13,859 nucleotides of DNA from Treponema sp. (GCA_017614655.1 JAGABO010000122.1:1-13859); one strand, 5' to 3'. Positions 6,125 through 13,482 are shown, numbered from the stretch's first letter. Made by a program: numbers and translations. The notes: a model not told the origin generated them from the letters alone.

Positions 6125-7042
6125 ATGACGATACAGCAGCTTAAATATGTAATAGGAATTTCAGAAACAGGTTCTTTTAACAAGGCAGCAGAAAAACTTT
6201 ACGTTTCTCAGCCTTCGCTTACAAGTACCATTCATGATCTGGAAGATGAACTTGGAATTACCATCTTTAACAGGACCGGACGCGGAGTTACGCTCACAAA
6301 TGACGGACACGAATTTGTTTCGGCCGCAAAACAGGTATACCTTAACTTTCTTAACCTTGCAGAAAAGTACGGAGAAAATTCCTGCATAAAGAAGAAGTTC
6401 GGAGTTTCTACGCAGCACTACTCTTTTGCAGTAAAAAGTTTTGTAGAAATGGTAAAGCACTTTAATACAGATGAATACGAGTTTGCAATCCGTGAGACGA
6501 AAACAAAAGAAGTAATAGAGGATGTTGCTTCTTTAAAAAGCGAAATCGGCATCCTTTACCTGAGTGACTTTAACCGTAAACCGATAGAAAGTCTTTTAAA
6601 AACAAGGGATCTGGAGTTTCATCATCTTATAGACTGCAAGGCCTACGTTTATTTATGGAAAGGAAATCCTCTTGCTAAGAAAAAGTTCATTACGTTCAGT
6701 GATTTAAATGATTATCCTTGCTTAAGTTTTGAACAGGGCGACGGAGAAAGTTTTTATTTTGCAGAAGAAATCTTAAGCACAGAAGAATACAACCGTACCG
6801 TTAAGGCAAACGACCGTGCAACAATGCTCAACCTTATGATAGGATTAAACGGATACACCCTCTGCTCCGGAATAATCTGCAGGGAACTGAACGGTTCAGA
6901 CTTTATTGCAGTACCGTTCCGTGATGAAGATGATAAAATCAACCGCATCATGCAGATAGGTTACATCACCAAAAAGAATTTTACGCTCAGCACTATCGGT
7001 GAAAAATACATTCAGGAAGTAAAGGCTTATCTTGAGATTTAG
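6125..7042 (+). CDS. LysR-type transcriptional regulator, probably of sulfur amino acid genes
   Basis: This 305-residue LysR-family protein of standard length has the N-terminal winged helix-turn-helix at residues 1-60 (SFNKAAEKLYVSQPSLTSTI as recognition region, then LEDELGITIFNRTGRGVTLT) and a type-2 periplasmic-binding-fold effector domain from about 92 to 290. GGAG (6113-6116) is eight bases before ATG 6125. It follows the mccA terminator immediately and converges on the oxidoreductase operon with a gap of only 13 bases and no visible terminator. Position beside cysteine/methionine genes suggests it senses a sulfur metabolite, as CysB, CysR or MetR do, but the ligand is not readable. It is the only DNA-binding regulator fully encoded in the window and so the leading candidate for the repeated TTAT-N8-ATAA element before the por and met operons. 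Confidence 0.88.
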   Translation: MTIQQLKYVIGISETGSFNKAAEKLYVSQPSLTSTIHDLEDELGITIFNRTGRGVTLTNDGHEFVSAAKQVYLNFLNLAEKYGENSCIKKKFGVSTQHYSFAVKSFVEMVKHFNTDEYEFAIRETKTKEVIEDVASLKSEIGILYLSDFNRKPIESLLKTRDLEFHHLIDCKAYVYLWKGNPLAKKKFITFSDLNDYPCLSFEQGDGESFYFAEEILSTEEYNRTVKANDRATMLNLMIGLNGYTLCSGIICRELNGSDFIAVPFRDEDDKINRIMQIGYITKKNFTLSTIGEKYIQEVKAYLEI

Positions 7043-7055
7043 CGTTCAGATTATC

Positions 7056-7940
7056 TTACTTCCACTCGTAAAGAATCTTTTCCCACTTTCTGTTACGGCC
7101 TTCTACAATCAAATCTATATCCCCGTCAGTTAAATGCCTGAAGCGAGCCTGGCGGCGGATATAGTGTCCTACATCAGTAAACATTTCGGGATTATGCGTA
7201 AGCTTAAACTTTCCGTTTTCATATTCTGCAAGATAGAGAAGTCCTGTATCTACGATTTCTTTTGCAACTTCAACAGTTTCATCAACTTTTACACCCCAGC
7301 CTGTAGGACACGGAGCAATCACGTGAATGAATTTTGTACCGCGGATTTTAGATGCTTTTTCCACCTTGTTTATAAAATCCTGAATATAACCTACGCTCGC
7401 AGTTGCTGCATAAGGAATACCGTGAGCTGCAACTATTTCGAAGAGGTTCTTTTTCTGCCTTAGATTTCCGCGTACGTTTTTTCCGGCAGGTGTCGTAGTC
7501 GTCCCTGCACCAAACGGAGTAAGCGAACTTTTCTGAATGCCGGTATTCATGTAGGCTTCGTTGTCATAGCAGATGTAAAGGACATCATCATTGCGGTCAA
7601 TTGCACCGCTCAATGCCTGAAGTCCGATATCCGCAGTTCCTCCGTCTCCTGCAAAACCTACAACAACTGCATCATTGATTCCGCGTGCCTTAAGTCCTGC
7701 AAGAACGCCCGTCATCATGCTGGCAGTTCCTGCAAACGTAGAAATGATTGCATTGTTGGAAAAACAGAGTTGAGGATAATTAAAGCCGACTGCACTCATG
7801 CATCCTGCAGGAAGAACGGCAACTGCTTTTTCTCCCAGTACCTTAAGCGCAATCCTTACGGCAAGACTTCCTCCGCAGCCAGCACATGCCTTATGTCCGT
7901 AAAAAAATTCTTCTTCATTCAAAGTTTTTGCATTAATCAT
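7056..7940 (-). CDS. porB: 2-oxoacid (pyruvate):ferredoxin oxidoreductase, beta subunit
   Basis: This 294-residue TPP-binding beta subunit has the thiamine-diphosphate motif GDGGTADIG (98-106), reaching Asn127 in CYDNEAYMNTG, which is the standard GDG-to-N spacing. The iron-sulfur ligands are Cys19 and Cys22 (ACAGCGG), Cys47 and Cys211, matching the four cysteines of the beta-subunit [4Fe-4S] cluster. It decarboxylates a 2-oxoacid and passes electrons to the ferredoxin-like delta subunit, making acyl-CoA. The start overlaps the alpha gene by eight bases, with a ribosome site inside the end of that gene. It is the last gene of the gamma-delta-alpha-beta operon. Substrate could be pyruvate, 2-oxobutyrate or a branched-chain 2-oxoacid; sequence alone favours the pyruvate type but does not settle it. 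Confidence 0.9.
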   Translation of the reverse strand: MINAKTLNEEEFFYGHKACAGCGGSLAVRIALKVLGEKAVAVLPAGCMSAVGFNYPQLCFSNNAIISTFAGTASMMTGVLAGLKARGINDAVVVGFAGDGGTADIGLQALSGAIDRNDDVLYICYDNEAYMNTGIQKSSLTPFGAGTTTTPAGKNVRGNLRQKKNLFEIVAAHGIPYAATASVGYIQDFINKVEKASKIRGTKFIHVIAPCPTGWGVKVDETVEVAKEIVDTGLLYLAEYENGKFKLTHNPEMFTDVGHYIRRQARFRHLTDGDIDLIVEGRNRKWEKILYEWK

Positions 7941-9126
7941 TCTGCACCTCCTCCGGGATTCCTAAAAAATGCACCGGATGAACAATCCTGTCTTTTCCTT
8001 CGGTAAGTTTTTTAAGTTCATCATAGATTTCTTTTATATCGCTTATGCTTATGTCTTTGCCTCCAAGTCCACCGATGTAATTTATACACGGGAACTTAAG
8101 TTCTTCTTTTTTTAACACTGAATTTACATTAGTAAAAACCGTTCCTTCTGCTCCGAAAGAAATGTCTTTTTCCAGCACGGCACAGGCTTTAACACCAGAA
8201 AGGGCTTCCTTAATTTCTTTATCAGGAAAAGGCCTCATGTAGCGGATTCTTAAAAGTCCGGCTTTTATTCCTGACTCGCGAAGTTCATCTGCTGCCTGCT
8301 CAACAAGACCGGCAATACTTCCTAAAGTAATGATTACAAAATCTGCATCATCAGTCCTGTATTTTTCTACAAGACCTGTATAATGCCGGCCGAAAATCTT
8401 TTCAAAACGTCCTTCGGCTTCACTGACAGCATCTCGGACATTGAGCATTGCACGGTGTTCTTTATACTTAAAGAAAGTATTCGTATCTGGACCTGCAGAA
8501 AATGCAAGGTTCCTGGGATTTTCAAAATCAAAGCAGTTGTCCGTTTTAAAATGCGGAAGAAATTCATCTGCTTTTTCCTGTTCAGGTACGTCTACACTTT
8601 CATAAGTATGAGTAAGTGCAAAGCCGTCCAGGTTTACCATAAACGGTGTCTGCACTTTTTTATGTTCAGCTATGTAATATGAAAGCAGTGCAAGATCAAG
8701 TGCTTCCTGTCCATTTTTTGCATAAGCCTGAATCCATCCGCTGTCTAAAAGTGCAAGAGAGTCACGCTGGTCTCCGTAAATATTCCACGGCAGAGCAGTC
8801 GAACGGTTTGCATTCATCATGACTATGGGAAAACGTCCTCCGCTTGCATACACCAGGCATTCAGCCATATAAAGAAGGCCCTGTGAACTTGTTGCAGTAA
8901 ACGCCCGCGAGCCGGCTGCACTTACACCCATTGCGCAGGAGAGGGCAGAATGTTCGGATTCAACATGAATGAAATCACTTTTTAAGCTTCCGTCTTCTAC
9001 GAATTCAGAGAGCTTTTCTACTACGACAGTCTGCGGTGTAATCGGATAGGCAGAAATAACGTCAGGACGGGCAAGCCTTACCCCGTATGCGAATGCTTCA
9101 TCACCAGAAAGAAATTTATTTGCCAT
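7933..9126 (-). CDS. porA: 2-oxoacid (pyruvate):ferredoxin oxidoreductase, alpha subunit
   Basis: This 397-residue alpha subunit contains AYPITPQT (26-33), the acidic VESEHS loop (55-60, with Glu56 or Glu58 near TPP), an FTATSSQGLLYM segment (76-87), PWNIYGDQRDSLALLDSGWIQ (113-133) and LDGFALTH (166-173). The C-terminal domain II has RYMRPFP (295-301) and EKDISFGAEG (319-328). Length and motifs fit the PorA/VorB type rather than the short KorA type. It forms the active site with the beta subunit. The start ATG is one base from the delta-subunit stop. With only a few bases between or overlapping all four cistrons, the subunits are surely made from one transcript. Confidence 0.9.
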   Translation of the reverse strand: MANKFLSGDEAFAYGVRLARPDVISAYPITPQTVVVEKLSEFVEDGSLKSDFIHVESEHSALSCAMGVSAAGSRAFTATSSQGLLYMAECLVYASGGRFPIVMMNANRSTALPWNIYGDQRDSLALLDSGWIQAYAKNGQEALDLALLSYYIAEHKKVQTPFMVNLDGFALTHTYESVDVPEQEKADEFLPHFKTDNCFDFENPRNLAFSAGPDTNTFFKYKEHRAMLNVRDAVSEAEGRFEKIFGRHYTGLVEKYRTDDADFVIITLGSIAGLVEQAADELRESGIKAGLLRIRYMRPFPDKEIKEALSGVKACAVLEKDISFGAEGTVFTNVNSVLKKEELKFPCINYIGGLGGKDISISDIKEIYDELKKLTEGKDRIVHPVHFLGIPEEVQND

Positions 9127-9127
9127 A

Positions 9128-9424
9128 CTATTGTTCAGCCTCCATTTTTATTGCTTCAAACTTACAGATTTTTGAACAGATTCCGCATCCCTTGCAGAAA
9201 TCGTAATCTATCTTGATTTTTCCGTTTTCCCTGTCTCTGCTGATTACTCCGTCAGGGCAGTACAAATAACACTGAAGACAACCTTTGCATTTCATGACAT
9301 CGACAACAGGCCTTACATTTCTCCAGCCTGCATTTTTTGTAACAAGATAGCCGGCTTCATAAGCTGTTGCTTCCGGCACTTCCTCAAAGGCGACCGGCAC
9401 TTTATTTCTTAAATAAGGCTTCAT
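9128..9424 (-). CDS. porD: 2-oxoacid:ferredoxin oxidoreductase, delta subunit (2[4Fe-4S] ferredoxin)
   Basis: The 98-residue protein has two complete [4Fe-4S] motifs: CKGCLQCYLYCP with Cys46, 49, 52 and 56, and CKGCGICSKICK with Cys77, 80, 83 and 87. Its N-terminal stretch of about 40 residues (including VTKNAGWRNVRPV) is typical of PorD-type subunits, not free ferredoxins. It carries electrons from the TPP site to external ferredoxin. The ATG overlaps the gamma-subunit stop by four bases, implying coupled translation. Confidence 0.93.
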   Translation of the reverse strand: MKPYLRNKVPVAFEEVPEATAYEAGYLVTKNAGWRNVRPVVDVMKCKGCLQCYLYCPDGVISRDRENGKIKIDYDFCKGCGICSKICKFEAIKMEAEQ

Positions 9425-9978
9425 TCTGACCTCCCGAAAACTCTCTTTATTAAAAGAACATTCTTCTCCACAATCTTCTTTGGAAGATAACCTCTTACTG
9501 CTTCCGTAAGTTCGTCTTCGGAAACAATGGAACTGTTCCTGGCAAGAACAGAAAGCATTACCGTATTTGTAACCGGCATTTTAAGAATTTCCATGGCAAG
9601 ACTTGTTCCGTCAAAAGTAATAACTGAACTGCTGCTGATGATTTCATCAGTTTCGACTGGCTGATGCAGGAGTTCTTCTGCAGTCTTTTTTGTATTTATA
9701 AGAATCTTTCCGCCTTCTTTAATTTCTCTGAAAGCAGAAGCTGTAAACAATGTGTCATCAAGAAAAATTACGTAATCAGCTTTTTTAATCTGACTTCTGT
9801 CTCCAACAAGTTTTGAATCAAGCTTTGTAAAGGCAAGAATCGGAGCCCCCCGGCGTTCAGGACCGAACGAAGGAAAAGCAAGTGCATGTTTTCCTGTAAG
9901 AGAATAAGCTGCTCCTAAAACTTTTGCAGCAGAAAAAGCTCCCTGCCCGCCTCTACCGTGCCATAATACTTCTGTCAT
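9421..9978 (-). CDS. porC: 2-oxoacid:ferredoxin oxidoreductase, gamma subunit
   Basis: This 185-residue gamma subunit has the glycine-rich GRGGQGAFSAAKVLG (8-22) and PSFGPERRGAPI (36-47) motifs. These are characteristic of the domain that binds CoA and closes the active site in POR, KOR and IOR enzymes. It is the first gene of the operon; the order gamma-delta-alpha-beta is the same as the porCDAB order known from Thermotoga maritima. A GGAGG at 9983-9987 precedes the ATG (9976-9978). The 118-base gap upstream holds the shared 33-bp element and a -10 box, so transcription probably begins here rather than only by readthrough from the met operon. Confidence 0.9.
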   Translation of the reverse strand: MTEVLWHGRGGQGAFSAAKVLGAAYSLTGKHALAFPSFGPERRGAPILAFTKLDSKLVGDRSQIKKADYVIFLDDTLFTASAFREIKEGGKILINTKKTAEELLHQPVETDEIISSSSVITFDGTSLAMEILKMPVTNTVMLSVLARNSSIVSEDELTEAVRGYLPKKIVEKNVLLIKRVFGRSE

Positions 9979-10023
9979 AACGCCTCCATAAAATCTGTTC
10001 CTGCTGCAATTACATACCGTTGA

Positions 10024-10029
10024 ATTATG
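10024..10029 (-). promoter_or_regulatory. Probable -10 box of the porCDAB promoter
   Basis: Read on the minus strand, TTGTCATAAT ends at base 10024: a CATAAT hexamer preceded by TG and one base (extended -10). There is no convincing -35 at the right distance. The shared 33-bp element starts 22 bases upstream instead, which suggests an activator-dependent promoter with a start near 10017. The support is position and the matching layout before metQ. Confidence 0.45.
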
Positions 10030-10051
10030 ACAAAATTTGATTTTTATGAAT

Positions 10052-10084
10052 AATACAAGTTTTTTATGATGAGTTATAAGTTTT
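10052..10084 (-). promoter_or_regulatory. Shared 33-bp regulatory element, copy 1 (upstream of porC)
   Basis: This stretch is identical at 29 of 33 positions to 13559-13591 upstream of metQ, with differences only at positions 17, 18, 22 and 23 of the plus-strand copy. It contains TTAT-N8-ATAA (10064-10079), of the general LysR-type T-N11-A form. On the minus strand it carries a direct repeat AAACTTATA / AAACTTGTA spaced 21 bases, two helical turns. It sits 22 bases from the -10 box, the same as in copy 2. I infer a binding site for a common activator, possibly the LysR-type protein at 6125-7042. Confidence 0.65.
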
Positions 10085-10096
10085 GCTGATATGTTT

Positions 10097-10888
10097 TTAC
10101 TTAATTCCTAAAATCCGCTCTGCATTTCTGTAAGAAATCAATTCACGTTCATTCTGAGTAAGCGGAATACGGTTAAAGCGTTCGATTTCCGTTACAGGAT
10201 TCCACATCGGAAAATCTGAACCGAACAGACCGTTCTCTGCTCCATAAATATTAATGTAATGCTTTAACTTTTCAGGAGACAGAAAATAAAGGCAGCTGGA
10301 AATATCATAATAAAAGCGTTCACTTTTTAAAAGCGACACAGCTTCTTCAAAAAGTGACCAGCCTCCAAGATGAGCTGCAATTACGTTAAGCCTCGGAAAC
10401 ATTTTGATAACTTTTTTTAAGCGTTTAGGATGTGAAAGATCAGAAACAGGATCTCCGCAATGAAACAGCACCGGAAGCTTATCCTGTAAATAATCATAGA
10501 CTGGAAAAAGCTTTTCATCATCAATTGCTGTTTTCTGCTGATCAGAGTGAAACTTAATTCCTTTTAATCCGTTTTGAATTATATAATCTGTTTCTGATAA
10601 AAGTCCGTCTTCGCCAAGCCCTGCATGCAATGTCCCGAATCCGTAGAACTCTTCATGAACATTCTGTTCTTCAAGAATAAAATTATTAATGCTTCGGACA
10701 TTTTCAGGTTTTGTTGCAACTGGTAAAAGGATAAAAGAAGAAATACCCGCTTCCTTACCTTTTTCTAAAAGACGGGAAGCAGTTCCCTCCATTCCTTCCT
10801 TTAAGGAATAATACGCACACACAGCCTCTGCTGCTTTTTTTGCGATTTTTTCCGGATATATGTGCGTATGAAAATCAATTATTTTCAT
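10097..10888 (-). CDS. Metal-dependent amidohydrolase (amidohydrolase-2 family), last gene of the met operon
   Basis: This 263-residue TIM-barrel amidohydrolase has HTH metal ligands His7 and His9 (DFHTHIYP), GLKGIKFHSD (107-116), His143 in LFHCGD, His173 in AAHLGGW and the catalytic Asp225 in GSDFPMW. This His-X-His...His...His...Asp set is that of the amidohydrolase-2 (ACMSD-like) group, whose members hydrolyse or decarboxylate varied small substrates. No signal peptide is seen, so it is cytoplasmic. It starts one base after the metI stop and so appears to belong to the methionine-uptake operon, which is not a standard member. That suggests it processes something imported by the MetNIQ system or a linked metabolite, but the substrate is unknown. 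I see no terminator between it and porC. Confidence 0.82.
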   Translation of the reverse strand: MKIIDFHTHIYPEKIAKKAAEAVCAYYSLKEGMEGTASRLLEKGKEAGISSFILLPVATKPENVRSINNFILEEQNVHEEFYGFGTLHAGLGEDGLLSETDYIIQNGLKGIKFHSDQQKTAIDDEKLFPVYDYLQDKLPVLFHCGDPVSDLSHPKRLKKVIKMFPRLNVIAAHLGGWSLFEEAVSLLKSERFYYDISSCLYFLSPEKLKHYINIYGAENGLFGSDFPMWNPVTEIERFNRIPLTQNERELISYRNAERILGIK

Positions 10889-10889
10889 T

Positions 10890-11552
10890 TTATTTCCTGC
10901 TGACTTTTTTTACACCCCATTCACCGAGCATCTGGATTCCCTGAACAAGCACGATCAGAATAAGGACACAGATTATCATTATTTCGCTCTGATACCGCTG
11001 ATATCCGTAACGGTAGGCAAGGTCACCGAGCCCGCCTCCGCCGACAAGACCGGCCATTGCAGAAAATCCAAGTATGGAAACCGTTGTAACCGTTATATTC
11101 CTTACGAGAGAAGGAAGGGCTTCCGGAATAAGAATCTTTCTTATTACCTTAAGCTTTCCTGCTCCCGTAGAAATAAAGGCTTCTATTACGCCGCGCGACA
11201 CATCAGAAAAACTTGCTTCTGAAAGACGTGTAAAAAAAGAAACTGCCGCAATGCTCAAAGGAACAAGAACTGCCTTAGATCCGATTTTAGTACCGACTAT
11301 CAGTTTTGAAAGCGGAAGAAGAAGAACCATCAGAATCAGGAATGGAACAGACTGTATTATATTTATAATCACTCCGACTGTTTTATTTACAATCCTGTTC
11401 CTTACAAACAGCGGATTTTCTGTCGTGTAAAGAATAAGTCCTATGACGGTTCCAAGAATTATTCCGATTGAGACGGATATAATTACCATGTAAAAAGTCT
11501 GTTCCAGAGAAATCAGAATGTCATTCTTAACTTTTAAAATACTTTCTATCAT
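10890..11552 (-). CDS. metI: Methionine ABC transporter permease
   Basis: This is a 220-residue inner-membrane permease with about five hydrophobic segments (roughly 18-42, 57-80, 93-109, 152-172 and 192-208). The cytoplasmic coupling loop is around 123-147, followed by ALPSLVRNITVTTVSILGFS (145-164) and the MetI-typical GLVGGGGLGDLAYRYGYQRY (168-187). It forms the channel for D/L-methionine with MetN. The ATG overlaps the metN stop by three bases (TCATAC at the junction), with GGAGG at 11557-11561. Related permeases may carry other methyl-sulfur compounds, but the MetQ-MetN-MetI set makes methionine the best call. Confidence 0.92.
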   Translation of the reverse strand: MIESILKVKNDILISLEQTFYMVIISVSIGIILGTVIGLILYTTENPLFVRNRIVNKTVGVIINIIQSVPFLILMVLLLPLSKLIVGTKIGSKAVLVPLSIAAVSFFTRLSEASFSDVSRGVIEAFISTGAGKLKVIRKILIPEALPSLVRNITVTTVSILGFSAMAGLVGGGGLGDLAYRYGYQRYQSEIMIICVLILIVLVQGIQMLGEWGVKKVSRK

Positions 11553-12574
11553 ACTGCCTCCTTATAACGTGCCGCATATTTTTCCAGACGGAAAATTCTT
11601 TTTTCGATTTCAGCAGTAACTTTTCTGACGGAATCATCAGAACCTGCAAAATTAACGAACAGAATGCCGAGCGGCTTTGAACTTATGTACTCAATCTTTC
11701 CATGAAGTATATTGAACTGGACTTTATGCTCCGCCGTAACTTCGGAAAGTATGCTCTGAGTAGCACCGTCGCCTTTATAAATAAGCTTGTAAATGTCACC
11801 CTGAACATTTCCTGCGATTTCTTCCGGCAATTTAAAGTTCTGTCCGTGCGCAAGAAGTTCTTTCGTAAACTCATGCTTTGGATTCGTAAACACTTCGTAA
11901 ACGTCACCGAGTTCAACAACTTCTCCGTTTTTCATGACGGCCACACGGTTACAGATTGATTTTATTACGTCAAGTTCATGAGTGATGATTACGATTGTAA
12001 CTCCGAGTTTTTCATTTACTTCGCGAAGAAGCTTTAAAACAGAATTCGTTGTTTCTGCATCAAGGGCACTCGTCGGTTCATCACACAAAAGAATCTTTGT
12101 ATTGTTTGCAAGGGCACGTGCAATTGCAACGCGCTGCTTCTGACCGCCCGAAAGTTTTGCAGGGTATACATCACGTTTTTCAGAAATCTTTACGAATTCA
12201 AGAAGTTCATTCACGCGTTCTTCTATATCCTGCTTTTTCCAGCCGGCATCTTCCAGACTGAATGCAATGTTTTCGTAAACTGTCTTGCTTTCTGCAAGAT
12301 TAAAATGCTGGAAAATCATGCCGATGTTGCGGCGTAAATCATGAAGTTCCTTATGCTTAAGATCTTTTACTTCCTTTCCGTTAACGGTTACGCTTCCGCC
12401 GGAAATTTTCTGAAGCTGATTGATTGTCCTTAAAAGCGTACTCTTTCCGGCTCCGCTTCCTCCTGCAATTCCAAAGATATCGTTTTCTTCTATATTAAAG
12501 CTTACATTTTTTACAGCATGTACTGGAGTTTTTCCGTCATTAAAACTTACGCTTACATTGTCAAACCTTATCAT
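11549..12574 (-). CDS. metN: Methionine ABC transporter ATP-binding protein with C-terminal NIL domain
   Basis: This is a 341-residue ATPase. Walker A is GGSGAGKST (about 38-46), the Q-loop is IFQHFN, the signature is LSGGQKQR (about 141-148), Walker B is ILLCDEPTSALD and the switch histidine is in IITHELD. After about residue 258 comes an ACT-like NIL domain (LIYKGDGATQSILSEV...KIEYISSKPLGILFVNF). In E. coli MetN this domain binds methionine and shuts the transporter down when internal methionine is high. I take ATG 12572-12574 as the start, since AGGAGG at about 12582-12587 is then correctly spaced. A GTG two codons upstream would touch the ribosome site. The gene is separated from metQ by a 92-base segment with a stem-loop. 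Confidence 0.94.
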   Translation of the reverse strand: MIRFDNVSVSFNDGKTPVHAVKNVSFNIEENDIFGIAGGSGAGKSTLLRTINQLQKISGGSVTVNGKEVKDLKHKELHDLRRNIGMIFQHFNLAESKTVYENIAFSLEDAGWKKQDIEERVNELLEFVKISEKRDVYPAKLSGGQKQRVAIARALANNTKILLCDEPTSALDAETTNSVLKLLREVNEKLGVTIVIITHELDVIKSICNRVAVMKNGEVVELGDVYEVFTNPKHEFTKELLAHGQNFKLPEEIAGNVQGDIYKLIYKGDGATQSILSEVTAEHKVQFNILHGKIEYISSKPLGILFVNFAGSDDSVRKVTAEIEKRIFRLEKYAARYKEAV

Positions 12575-12597
12575 GCACACCTCCTTTAAAAAAGTAA

Positions 12598-12656
12598 GGC
12601 TGCTTTCAAAAATCCACCGGCAGGGTTAAACTGCACGACAGATTCATCCGGCAGCC
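12598..12656 (-). other. Intercistronic stem-loop between metQ and metN
   Basis: On the minus strand, GGCTG (12656-12652) pairs with CAGCC (12602-12598) and CCGG (12651-12648) with CCGG (12620-12617), leaving an asymmetric internal loop. The stem is followed by TTACTTTTTT and then the metN ribosome site. It resembles an imperfect terminator or an mRNA processing and stability element that would keep metQ expression above metN and metI, a common need for binding proteins. The heptamer CTGCCGG occurs twice within it, so alternative folds are possible. Confidence 0.45.
12606..12647 (-). CDS. Possible 13-residue mini-ORF inside the metQ-metN stem-loop
   Basis: ATG at 12647 has a GGAGG at 12655-12659 seven bases upstream and reads MNLSCSLTLPVDF to a TGA at 12606-12608. 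The ribosome site is as good as those of the real genes, but the peptide has no recognisable features and only one Cys and no internal Met. The stem-loop would hide the last two G of the ribosome site. It may be a translated control element or an accident of an AGGAGG at the base of the hairpin. Confidence 0.25.
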   Translation of the reverse strand: MNLSCSLTLPVDF

Positions 12657-12666
12657 TCCTTGATCT

Positions 12667-13482
12667 TTATTTCTGATAATCAACAGGGCGGCCGAATGCC
12701 ACGTACTGACCGTTTGGATTTTCTATGACTTTCCTAAAACTGTCAGAATGAACGATCTGTGTAATTTCTTTAGAAAAATCTTTTTCTACGTCTTCCGTGC
12801 GGACTGCAATTACATTAAAGTAACCTGCCTGAAGCTGTTCATTGTAAACAGCATCGCTTAATTTTAAACCGGCACTCATTGCATAGTTTCCGTTGATGAC
12901 TGCAGCATCCACGCTGTCCAGGACACTCGGAAGGATTTCTGCATTTACTTCCTTAAAGGAAAATCTTTTTGGATTTACGGCAACATCCTTTACTCCGGCT
13001 TTGCTTGCATCAATTGAAGGGTCAAGTTCAACAGTTCCTGTCTGAGCAAGAACGCGAAGTGCACGGCTTAAGTTTGTATCATCATTAGGAATTGCAATGA
13101 CGCTTCCTTCGGGCAGTTCTGAAATTGACTTAACTTTATCAGAAAAGATTCCCATTGCTGCCGTCGGAATTTCCGTTAAGTAAGAAAGCTCAAGTCCGTG
13201 GTCTGCAGAAAACTTTTTAAGGTATGTTGAATGCTGGAAAACATTTACATCAATTTCTTTTTCTGCAAGTGCATTATTCGGCTGAACGTAATCAGAAAAT
13301 TCTACAATCTGAATTTTATAGCCCTTCTTTTCCAGTTCAGGCTGCACTGCTTCAACAAACATGTCTCCGTAAGGACCGGCACATACCCCCACACGAAGGG
13401 CAGACTCACTTCCGCAGGAAACAAGAAGTCCTGCAGAAAAAGTTAAAGTTAAAACTAATCCGATAAAAAAATTCTTTTTCAT
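12667..13482 (-). CDS. metQ: Methionine-binding lipoprotein of the MetNIQ transporter (NlpA family)
   Basis: This is a 271-residue extracytoplasmic solute-binding lipoprotein. It has a KKN n-region, a hydrophobic core (5-20) and lipobox LVSC with Cys23 as the lipidated residue. NlpA/MetQ landmarks follow: GPYGDMFVEAVQPELEKKGY, EIDVNVFQHSTYLKKF, IAIPNDDTNLSRALRVL and VDAAVINGNYAMSAGL. It captures methionine and delivers it to MetI/MetN. I place the start at ATG 13480-13482 with GGAGG at 13487-13491; reading further upstream adds 40 residues without a ribosome site and would bury the signal peptide. It is the first gene of metQ-metN-metI-amidohydrolase. The shared 33-bp element and a -10 box lie upstream, so it is probably co-regulated with porCDAB. 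Confidence 0.92.
   Translation of the reverse strand: MKKNFFIGLVLTLTFSAGLLVSCGSESALRVGVCAGPYGDMFVEAVQPELEKKGYKIQIVEFSDYVQPNNALAEKEIDVNVFQHSTYLKKFSADHGLELSYLTEIPTAAMGIFSDKVKSISELPEGSVIAIPNDDTNLSRALRVLAQTGTVELDPSIDASKAGVKDVAVNPKRFSFKEVNAEILPSVLDSVDAAVINGNYAMSAGLKLSDAVYNEQLQAGYFNVIAVRTEDVEKDFSKEITQIVHSDSFRKVIENPNGQYVAFGRPVDYQK

Noticed and set aside
12575-12580. GTG start two codons upstream for metN
   Set aside because: It would directly abut the GGAGG ribosome site; the ATG at 12574 has proper spacing.
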